Positions 55,340-64,000 of a stretch of 64,000 nt of DNA are shown in pieces. Source of the stretch: Oopsacas minuta (lineage: Eukaryota > Porifera > Hexactinellida > Lyssacinosida > Leucopsacidae); NCBI GenBank assembly GCA_024704765.1, contig JAKMXF010000122.1, forward strand, positions 581,068 to 645,067, given 5' to 3'. A program made the translations under genes and the position numbers. The stretch's first letter is position 1. Every line of letters begins with the position of its first letter. Below the pieces are notes generated by a model. It was not told where the DNA came from. It saw only the letters and a program-made list of their open reading frames with translations, and ran no database searches.

Positions 55340-57256
55340 CTACAAAAGAAAGTATATTCACTGCAGGACATAACCAATTCTATTACTTACTATTAAATAG
55401 ATCCAAGAAATAAATCAGAATAGATATCCTTTTCGAGGATCGGAAGAGGATTGTGATCGGGATCGGATCTATACTTTCTCAAAGATCCCGATCTTCAATG
55501 CAATGAATGTATCCATAAATTGTAGAGGTAATAAAAGCAGCCTCATGCATAAATATAACCTAATTTTCCAGAAATTGTTGTAGCCAACATATTCGAGTGG
55601 CAACTCAAACGAAGCGAAATTTGATTTAATGTCTTCAAATGTGTCTAAAAGTGGCACTTCAAAGTGGCAAATACCAAGCTATTTATGATGGATTTTAATG
55701 AACATTTTTTTAGTATTAGTACACATAGCAAGGAGTTTTCTGTGAGGAAATAGTACTGTATTATAAACTTCAGAGATGAGCACAAATTATTGGTAGATTG
55801 ACTGGACCATAAATGCATATTGTCATTTGTTTATTACCCAATTGTTTTCTTAGAGCACTGTAAACTTTTGCAAGATTTCAAACTGTTGCCCGTGTGATTT
55901 CCCAGTAAATTGAGATTAAATAATCCCCATCCGAGAGAAGTATACCGTATTTCTATGAATATCCGCCGGGGAATTAACATACATGAAATACACAAGCGTT
56001 GGCCCATTATTCAGGGAAATAGGGTAATTATATTTCTGCAATCAGTAATAACGTGTAGTATATGAATAACTAGGCCAAATAAATTAAAGAAATTTTCTAA
56101 CCAAATTGGAACGTTTTGTAAAGATATAAAGATTATTGAAATTCTGGATTTAACACATATACCTCTATAATATTGCAGTAAAACCTCCAAAAATTGAAGA
56201 CTTCCGTAATATGAACAATTTTCTCGTCCCAAATAATTTCTATTCCTTTATACAGTGTGATGAAACTTATGAAAGTGAGCACCTCTCACCAATCAAAATT
56301 TTGGCAGTTCACTTTCCATGTTTTTCTGAATATTCATTTGGGAAAAATTCCACAGATTCTGAAATAGAAAGTCACACTATTTACTATTCGGTCTGGCCAC
56401 ATATCTGAGGTTCATTTTCTAAACCTGTGCTATGGCCTATAAGTATTATGTAGGCCAGGGTAATTCGCAAAGAAATATAGCCATTGAAAGCAGGTTCACG
56501 TATATGCATGTTTTAGAATTTAGATAATAATACAATATTACTGACCTGGGCCATGAACTTCGATATGTATATACAGCCATATCACTGACCATAATTTCAT
56601 GCACCATGGATTACTTAAAGTCCATAAATTTGAAAGACAATAATATTTTTCACAACACTAGAACATTAGTGCATTTTGGTCGAATAAATATATTATTCAA
56701 AGTTAATAATTAACACAAGCTGTCATTTAACTAATCCCAGGAAAAAATGACGTGACATACTTGGCTAAAACAGGAGTATGTTGTCAATGAAGTGCCTTTT
56801 TCCAGCTCTGTCAGTTGATCAATACTCTGCCGTCGAATGTATAATTATCACCAATTGATCCAACTATGTTTGTTTACAAAATATCAAATTATTGCCAAAT
56901 AAAGTTTTCATGTTACAGTTTTACAGTGGATGGCACATTTTTCCAATATCACCAATAACTGGGGTCTCTATAATTCGGGAACCTCTGTCAGAGGGGTAAT
57001 TTTAGTCCAGCTTCAGTCATTTCCATAGAAACTGACCAATATAAACGATAGCGGGAAATGGAGAATGGGCGCCATATAAGATATTATTATGTCTCACACC
57101 ATTAAATTTACCTCGATAGGTGGGAGATTTCTTGTATAATGAATTATTGTGCGAATTATGGAAAAATATGTATTTATCGCTATGATGAATTTAAATCTTT
57201 GGGTTTCTTAGAAGAAAATTAGTACAATTTTTCATATTTTAACTAATAACCCTAGG
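55340..57256. other. Intronic stretch with minor repeats
   Basis: No gene. A short inverted GATCGGGATC/GATCCCGATC pair lies at 55456-55495. Pogo-like fragments occur at 56180 (CAGTAAAACCTCCAAAAATT) and near 56960-57000 (GGTCTCTATAATTCGG, ACCTCTGTCAGAGG). Otherwise nothing is recognised. Confidence 0.45.
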
Positions 57257-57858
57257 GCACTGTTGTATGACAGATTTACTACTATGAAAGCTTTACTACC
57301 TCTATTACTTGTACCATGGATACTCTTTATCCATGACAGAGTTACTACCTTACATGACATTAAATCGTATACCTCAACTCTAAGTTAGTATTACACTGAT
57401 AATAATTCATTTTCAATGGTTTCTTTATTTCTGGTGTAAAGTTATATTAATAGGGATGTGTCTACTCACTTCATTATTTCGAAATTATTACTTTTTACTG
57501 AATATGATAGCAATATATATATTCTAAAATAAAATATACATTCGATGAATTACAACAGATACGTTAGACAATTAATTGACCATCCGGACACATACTAGGT
57601 AATCCACTACTCAATGATCATCGTATCGCTAAAACTGTAGTTATGTAATATAACTCGAGAACAGAAACAAAGAAACCATTGAAAATGCATTATCAGCGTG
57701 AAAAGAACTTAGAGTTGAGTTATACGATTTCATGTCATGATCAAAGGGTAATAATTCTGTCATGGGGTAGTACCTCTGTCATGGATAAAGAGTATCCATG
57801 GTACCAGTAATAGAGGTATTAAAACTGTCATGGTGGTAAAGCTGTCATACAACAGCAC
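57257..57858. mobile_element. Long-TIR element, family D
   Basis: Arms of about 180 bp, mirrored: CACTGTTGTATGACAG, TCTATTACTTGTACCATGG, ACTCTTTATCCATGACAGAG, AAATCGTATACCTCAACTCT and TTCAATGGTTTCTTT on the left recur inverted at 57660-57857. The spacer is about 225 bp. Non-coding; no target duplication recognised. Confidence 0.8.
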
Positions 57859-57932
57859 AATATAATATTCAAATATCATTGAAATAAAAGTCGTTGGGGA
57901 AGTACATATAGAGTCAAACTTATCTATAACCT

Positions 57933-58300
57933 CCATGGAAGGGACTAGCCAAAAGTGGCTGTTACAAGTGGCCGCTACATAGAGGTTGACACTAGTTTGG
58001 TAGTAACTTTATGTTAAAGGTGATATAGAGAATTCTGCCTTTAAGACAAGAGACCGATATAAAAGATTATACAGTGGAAGTAGTTAATGATAGCCACCCA
58101 AGTGATTTGTCAAGGTAAACTTATGGCAGGCGACCAATACATAAATGGCCGTTAGATAAAGGAATTGGCCGTTATATTAGAGGTAATTATAATGAGAAAT
58201 CGGTGGGACTGCTTTCAGGTGACCGTCATACAGAGGTTAGGCAGGTTAGAATGTACATATTGACCCAAATATCTCTTTGTTGAGACATTTGCATTTAAAA
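57933..58300. repeat. Dispersed pogo-like repeat, copy 1
   Basis: Shares with 60981-61375 the order ACTAGCCAAAAGTGG, TAGTAACTTTA, GGTGATATAGA, GACCGTCATACAGAGG, GGCAGGTTAGAATGTA and ATCTCTTTGTT. The wording (CTATA..GAGGT, GCCAA..TG, CCGTTATA) recalls degraded Tigger/pogo non-autonomous elements. The two copies are diverged direct repeats 3 kb apart on either side of cadherin exon 2. Confidence 0.55.
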
Positions 58301-58521
58301 GTATAAACGGGGAGTAGGGGTTTGTATCAAAAGAACATTATTATCGAAAAATAGTATATTTTATAAAAAACATTATATTGTAGATTTGAAGAAAGAAATT
58401 TGATTAACTGACAGAGGTTGAAAAAGGCGGATTATTAACAACATATATCTGTTTTAACCAAGCAATTGACGTCATTCATACCTGGGCTAGGACCCGTCAA
58501 ATAGCATAGCTTATGTTGTAT

Positions 58522-59317
58522 CATGGCCTACTATATACATGGATAGCTAAACAAAGAATTGCCAAAAAATACCCAGGCCATTGAATATATTCTGTTTGAT
58601 CATGAAGAATTGCAGTTATCATTACAAATTTAACTATATATAGGTTTCCAAATACGGTGGAGACATCTAGAATACTTTTGAACCTGCTTTCCAAGTTATT
58701 TTCACCACAATGACGCAATCAAAGTTCACCTTCAATATTACTTTATTAATAAATACCAATATTATCGAAACCCACAAATCCCATGAAATGAATCATGATT
58801 CGTATTAACTTAGCAACAAAACACAATAGAAATACTGTATTAAATAAACATAAAAAAATGGTTAACAATTATGACTTATTTTGTGTTCGCATACATTTTT
58901 TGATGGAAGTTCTTAGATTTTCTAGGATTGACTTATTAATGCTGTATCACGGCGAATATGACTAAAATGATTATTTAACGAGTGTTTATGAAAATGAAGA
59001 TCTTCTTTTGGTTACTTAAACTAACATTTAACAAGTAGATGGTTTTTGATAAAAATTAGTTTAAATTTTAAGAATTTCTGAAAAAAATGATAATAGTGAA
59101 AAAAATTACCATATATGGGCATGAACATTGATTGCGTCATTGTGGTGAAAATAGCTTGGAAAGCAGGTTCCAAAGTATCCTAGATGTCCCGCCGTATGTG
59201 GAATCCTATTTACAGTTGAATTTGTAATGATAACTGCAATCCTTCATGATCAAACAGAATATAATCAATGGCCTGGGTATTGTTTTGGCAATTCTTTGTT
59301 TAGCTATCCGTGTACAT
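58522..59317 (+). mobile_element. Long-TIR element family A, copy 8
   Basis: Starts CATGGCCTACTATATACATG; the interior matches copies 6 and 7. The right arm lacks the last about 15 bases (ATATAGTAGGCCATG), being replaced at 59318 by a hAT-type end. Confidence 0.86.
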
Positions 59318-59355
59318 CAGGGGTGGGCAAACTTTTTCTGCGGGCCGTATTGACC
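59318..59355. mobile_element. Solo hAT-type terminus
   Basis: CAGGGGTGGGCAAACTTTTT followed by CTGCGGGCC is a textbook hAT (Charlie/Tip100-like) end. The partner end is absent. It truncates the family A element next to it and lies 190 bp from cadherin exon 2. Confidence 0.7.
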
Positions 59356-59543
59356 TACGACTATGTTCCATGTTCAGATATATTAGGAAAACTTACTAGC
59401 TAATTGTAAAATAAACAATAATTATTCATACTAATTAACCAATATTGTTAATGAGAGCAATGCAGCTGATTCTGCATATATTAGTTTGTCAAAATTGGTA
59501 GTTTCTACGCTCAAGATAAGAGTTGATAGATTACTCAACTTAC

Positions 59544-59822
59544 TTGTCAGAGATGGAGCATTGTCATTGATGTTTTCCACATAGATTGTGAGACCTACAG
59601 TAGCTGGGTTTATGCCATCTGAAGCAGTTATAGTAAGTTCCAAAACTGCAAGATCTTCGAAATCTAAACTTTTAGATGCGGTGATAATACCAGTCCCAGA
59701 ATCAATAGTAATATATTCCAAAGAATCATCACTTGTGGGAGGCTTATTTTGAAGAGAATAAGTAATTCGTGTATTCGCATCTTCAGGACTCTCAAAAGCG
59801 TGTACTTGTATTAGGGTTTCGC
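59544..59822 (-). CDS. Large cadherin, internal exon 2 of 6
   Basis: This exon encodes nearly a full EC repeat. Visible in order are ESPEDANTRITYSL (D-A-N calcium motif), IDSGTGIITASKSLDFED, the strand TITASDGINPA and the linker ENINDNAP. The acceptor is cattcgcag and the donor gtaagt. Both borders are phase 1 and the length is 279 bp (93 codons). It follows the exon ending at 63680 through an intron of about 3.9 kb and joins the exon starting at 55339 through about 4.2 kb. It lies just left of a minor transposon cluster (long-TIR copy and hAT end at 58522-59355), none of which enters the coding sequence. The reading frame is intact. Confidence 0.93.
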
Positions 59823-59984
59823 CTGCGAATGTAAATGTAAAATAATATGTAAATATTAAGATGTGGCACAAATTATTCTCATTTCAATTTATGAGTGTGA
59901 AGTTAACTTAATGTCAACTGACAGACAGAGAGGTTTCAATACATGTGGAAATACATTTGGAAAAAAATCCACAATTTTACTCTC

Positions 59985-60810
59985 GACCTTTAGTAGCAAC
60001 CATAGACTTCTATATCATACAGATAGGAAAGTAGCCGAGCAAACGAATTAAAAGAGAGAACATTTATATAAATCTCAAAAAGTTAAATTCACCCTTCAAA
60101 ATTCGCGAATTGAACATTTTTAGGGTTGAAAAAATATGAAGAATCAGTTAAGGCTACCTAAAAGTTCAAACGGTCATTCTTCATCTCGTTTAGGCTCATT
60201 CAAATCACGACATCAAAATTCACACAAATGCTCATCAAACATAGAATTTTTACTTTTGGAAATTCTTGGATTTCGATGAATTAATGTCCTCTATTTATTC
60301 ATAGAGTATATATATTTAGAACGTTTTCTTTAGTATAGGATTCGGATCACATCTTCATATAATATTTTTGAAAATTCACAAATCTATTTTTGATAATTAT
60401 ATTATTTTCATACTCATGATATAATTCAGAAATTTTTCTTCCAAAAAGCTATCTTTAAAACATGGATTTAACTCGAGTGTGAAGTACATATCCGAATTCA
60501 AACAATATTAGCATAAAGTTACATAAAATACATTTGTTTTACAAATATTGGAGAAAATAGTCAAATTATATAAATGCTAATATTATTGCATGAATGGCGC
60601 CTAAATGAGATGAAGGATGGCCGTTTGAAATTTTTAGGTAGTCTTAACTGAATCTTCATATTTTTTAACCCTAAAAAATGTTCAATTCGCAAATTTTGAA
60701 GAGTTACTTTAACTTTTATGAGATGTATATAAATGGCCTCTCTTTGTTATTCGTCACTCGGCAACTTTCCTATCTGTAAGATATAGTAGTCTATGGGGCA
60801 ACAAATACCC
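59985..60810. mobile_element. Long-TIR element, family E
   Basis: Arms of about 220 bp, mirrored: ACAGATAGGAAAGTAGCCGA, GAGAACATTTATATAAATCT, GCGAATTGAACATTTTTAGG, AGTTAAGGCTACCTAAAA and TCAAACGGTCATTCTTCATC on the left recur inverted at 60590-60808. Non-coding; the ends are approximate. Confidence 0.78.
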
Positions 60811-60980
60811 TAAAATGTTTCCATTAATGAAAAGTATAAATACTTCCTCTTGTCTGCTCATTCGAATGGTACCAAGTCTGAGTAGAAGTGTATTATAAAT
60901 TAATCCAAGTGTGCGCGAATTTGAAATTTTGCAGCAAATATTATGAAATAATTTAGTCTAAATAAATTTTCATATATGGT

Positions 60981-61375
60981 CAAACTTCTACATAACGGTG
61001 GTCACGAAGAGACTGGCCAATTGTGCCAACTATAGAGAAGATGACCGTTATACACTAGTGTGTTAGTAACTTTAGTTATGGTGGTGATATAGACAAGTTG
61101 TTTAAGATAATAAAATATTTAAGATAATAAAGTGGAATTAGTTAATGAAAAGGAATTTACAAAGGTAGACCGAATGGGAGGCAGCCATTATATAAATTTG
61201 CCGTTAGATAAAGACACAAGCCGTTATAGACAGGTTTAGCGCCAGTAAGGGACAAAAAATGGTGGTCGCTATGAGAGGTCATTATAATGGAAAATCAGAG
61301 GACACTCTTTATAGGGCCACAATGTGCAGATGACCGTTATTCAGAGGTGGCAGTTAAGCAGGTTTGAATGTATAT
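60981..61375. repeat. Dispersed pogo-like repeat, copy 2
   Basis: Partner of 57933-58300. It contains AGACTGGCCAATTGTGCC, TTAGTAACTTTAGTTATGG, GACCGTTATTCAGAGG and AAGCAGGTTTGAATGTATAT. Non-coding. Confidence 0.55.
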
Positions 61376-62703
61376 CGAAAATCTCTTTGTGTGCACTTTC
61401 GAATAATATCTAGTCTGTGTAGATTGGATGGCAGGAAGTGCATTGCAAGTAGCGGATATTACAGCAATAATTATACAGATATTATAAATATCAAAATAGC
61501 TCAAACAGTATTGACTAAAGGATATAAAAATAGTATTAGTGAATAGGAAGTTTCGAACTAGCGACCTAAAGATAAGAGACACAGCATTTAAAGTTTTACG
61601 TTGACTGAATACTTGCGGGAAAGTTTCTGATTTATAAAGCCTATTTTAGTGCGGGAATTGGTCAGAACAAAGTGCTAAAACTTTAGTGTTCCTTTTCATT
61701 AAAAACTTGCCAAGATCGGTTACAGTAGAGTATTTTGAATATTGCAGTGTAATGAACAGTGATTTTGGTCGCTAAGAGGCAGCATTCTAAGGCGTTGCTA
61801 TGAATTTGAGATATGCTCCGGCCATATGGGGCTAGTTTTCAAACTGAACAACGCACTTTCTGTTTGATGGAAATTGCTACCCAAATCAAGTCCAAAAAGT
61901 AAGTGCTGATTTTCGCTAATAAATTTGAAAATACCCTGGTTCACAAATAGTTAGGAAGGATTTCATCGAAATTCACCCATTTTGCAATGTAGAAACATAA
62001 ATTAATAGCAATTATTGTATTTTGAAACAAAACCACAGTTTGGTGACAATCTTTGATAATTAATTTAAAAACAGTATCTTAGTGTCCAAAACAGGAAAAA
62101 TACCAGCGGAATGCCGTTATTGTTCCCTGCTTTTGAAAATTAAATCTATAAATTATCCCAGTTTCAGGAACAAATATCTAGGAAATTCAAGAAAAAGTAT
62201 CATTTAGCAGGTTTTAGGTAGAAATCGGGAGGGCTGATATATCTTTAATTCTTTGGAAAAACAAAATAGAAAAGTCGTCTCTACATTATCTATTAAGCGA
62301 ATACTGCCGAGAAAATGTGTGATTTTATGACTTCAAAAAGGTGCTAAATCTCGTTCTAGATACGAGAATTGGTTAAAACGAAGTGATGAAATTTAGTATT
62401 TCTTTTCTTCACGAAAGTAAAACTTCAGCTATGATCGGCTAAAGCTTCAACAAACGTAATACATTTCCATAGCAAACATTCCATCATACCAACCATCGTT
62501 TTCAAATTTATTGCTCCACTTTGTATTAAATACAACTGTCTAGCATTCAAGACACTGATTTGTTTGTAGATAGGGTTTCACACTGTAATTTTCATTGGGG
62601 GAATTAATTCTATTGAGGTAAAGTACTATTGTGTGAAAGACTGTTTCATTGTCATTCTTCTATTTCCAAATAGTGCTAATTCAAAATATATTTGCTCTGG
62701 ATT
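61376..62703. other. Intronic stretch with a dispersed repeat
   Basis: No gene. At 62305-62400 the sequence GTGTGATTTTATGACTTC, AAAAAGGTGCTAAATC, GAGAATTGGTTAAAACGAAG matches the complement of 4505-4600, and a weaker version lies at 61640-61710. The rest is not recognised. Confidence 0.5.
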
Positions 62704-63512
62704 CATGGCCTACTATATACATGGCTAGCTAAGTAAGGAATTGCCAAAAGAATTTCCAGGCCATTGATTATATTCTCTGAGATGATGAAGAATTGCAGTT
62801 ATCAATACAAATTCAAACATATATAGGTTTCCACATATGGTGGAGACATCTAGAATACTTTTGAACTTGCTTTCCAAATTAATGTAACCACAATGACGCA
62901 ATCAAAGTTCACCTTCAATAATGGAAAGTATTTTAGAAATAAGTACAAATATTATCGAAACAACCACAAATCTCATGAAAAGAATCATGATTCGTATTAA
63001 CTTAGCACAAAAACACAATAGAAAGACTAATAAATAAACTTATAAAAATGGTTAACCATTATGACTTATTTTGTGTTCGCATACATTTTGATGGAATTTC
63101 TTCGATATTCTAGAATTGACTTTTAATGTTGATTTTCGACAAATATCACAAAAAAGATTATTTAATGAGTGTTTATGAAAAATGAAGATCATCTTTTTGT
63201 TACTTGAACTATCATTTAACAAGTAGAAGGTATTTTGATAAAAATGATTAGTTAAAGTTTTGAGTGTTTCTGAAAAAATTGATAAAAATGAACAAATACG
63301 GGCATGAATTTTGATTGCGTCATTGTGGTTACATTAACTTGGAAAGCAGGTTCAAAAGTATTCCAGAAGTCTCCGCCGTTTGTGCAATCCTATTTACAGT
63401 TAAATTTGTAATGATAACTGCAATCCTTCATGATCAAACAGAATATAATCAATGACCTGGAAATAATTTTGGCAATTCTTTGCTTAGCTAGCCGTGAATA
63501 TAGTAGGGCATG
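62704..63512 (+). mobile_element. Long-TIR element family A, copy 9 (full)
   Basis: Complete 809-bp copy, CATGGCCTACTATATACATG to AATATAGTAGGGCATG. The interior matches copies 6 and 8. It lies in the intron between cadherin exons 1 and 2, 167 bp from exon 1. Confidence 0.87.
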
Positions 63513-63679
63513 GTACAAACTTTGAGAATTTTTGGCTCGTATAGTGCATTTCGTCGTATTATAGAAGTCTTCAGGATTTTACAGGTGTCGGTTTATGCGG
63601 GTCCCATTGTAGATACAAATACCATAAATATTTAACACAGGTAGTAAAATATAGAAGTATATCAACAAAAGGAACTCAC

Positions 63680-63865
63680 TTGTTGAAAAATCTTCATCAA
63701 CAGTAACATTATAACTTGGAAACTCAAATCTAGGCACATTGTCGTTCAAATCATTAATAGAAATCGTAATGGTTGCGGAATCTGACATCACAGGAGAACC
63801 TTGATCTCTAGCTTCAATGGTAAGTGTGATTTCCGCAAAATTCTCCCGATTGGGCAAGGAAGCGC
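63680..63865 (-). CDS. Large cadherin, internal exon 1 of 6 in window
   Basis: This exon encodes the end of one extracellular cadherin (EC) repeat and the start of the next in a large calcium-dependent adhesion protein at the cell surface. Its translation shows the ARDQGSP motif, the linker DLNDNVPRF and the next-repeat start YNVTVDEDFS. These are the A-x-D-x-G-x-P and D-x-N-D-N-x-P calcium ligands. A pyrimidine-rich acceptor (ctatag) precedes the exon and a strong donor (gtgagt) follows it. Both borders are phase 1 and the length, 186 bp, is a multiple of three. The earlier exons lie beyond the right edge. The exon joins in frame to the one at 59822, giving Ser across the junction. Which cadherin this is (FAT, dachsous, CDH23 type) cannot be told from these repeats. 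Confidence 0.9.
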
Positions 63866-64000
63866 CTATAGAAACGGAATTTAAGGAATAAAATAATCAA
63901 TTCAGTATTATTACTATGACTCTCTTAGTCGAGGAATAATCAAGGAAGAAATAATATTTAGCCCTAAAGATCATTATACAGAATAAGTAATTACTCTAAA

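Noticed and set aside
1-64000. CRISPR arrays, operons, ribosome binding sites or tRNA/rRNA genes
   Set aside because: No regular spaced direct repeats, no prokaryotic gene layout and no clover-leaf or rRNA sequence recognised; spliced exons and animal transposons identify eukaryotic DNA.

Overview
The window is AT-rich, intron-rich nuclear DNA of a metazoan. It carries six exons of one very large cadherin on the minus strand, embedded in introns packed with animal-type DNA transposons (mariner, Tc1, DD37E, hAT, Harbinger, RAG/Transib type). I see no bacterial features. The sequence points to an invertebrate, but I cannot place it in a phylum.

Host gene. Six cadherin exons (63865-63680, 59822-59544, 55339-55092, 41145-40890, 23244-23018, 9016-8767, in transcript order) join in frame across introns of about 4 to 18 kb. 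They encode the end of one extracellular cadherin (EC) repeat and about four further repeats. Both gene ends lie outside the window. The gene resembles the large non-classical cadherins (FAT, dachsous or CDH23 type).

Mobile elements, left to right: a LINE-like remnant with a degenerate 2A-like motif (about 2.1 kb); a long-TIR element carrying a pogo-type MITE (3.3-4.2 kb); a decayed mariner (7.0-8.3 kb); a hAT-like MITE (9.4-10.1 kb); a decayed DD34E Tc1 (11.7-13.0 kb); an integrase remnant with a cysteine-rich tail (15.3-16.1 kb); a decayed DD37E element (16.9-18.2 kb); an intact 726-aa hAT transposase with TIRs and TSD (19.1-21.8 kb); a zinc-cluster pseudogene and a hAT tail (23.7-24.9 kb); two long-TIR elements, one holding a hAT MITE (25.5-27.7 kb); an 812-bp inverted duplication of a repeat-type gene (28.5-30.8 kb); a RAG1-like transposon (31.07-34.07 kb); a Tc1 nested in a long-TIR element (36.4-38.6 kb); a hAT-type element with 8-bp TSD carrying a second zinc-cluster gene (41.3-43.5 kb); a Russian-doll stack, old hAT > two-gene Harbinger > intact mariner (46.7-52.3 kb); and further long-TIR elements to the end.

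The most notable item is the 3,001-bp element at 31074-34074. It has a 720-aa intron-free ORF that resembles the RAG1 catalytic core, termini that begin with CACAGTG (the V(D)J recombination signal heptamer), and a perfect 5-bp TSD (TCCCT). Behind the heptamer, a second conserved block sits 16 bp away at one end and 7 bp away at the other. This asymmetry recalls the 12/23 arrangement of recombination signals. No RAG2-like gene is visible.

Most of the remaining intronic DNA holds repeat fragments or nothing I can recognise. I identified no RNA genes, promoters or CRISPR arrays.
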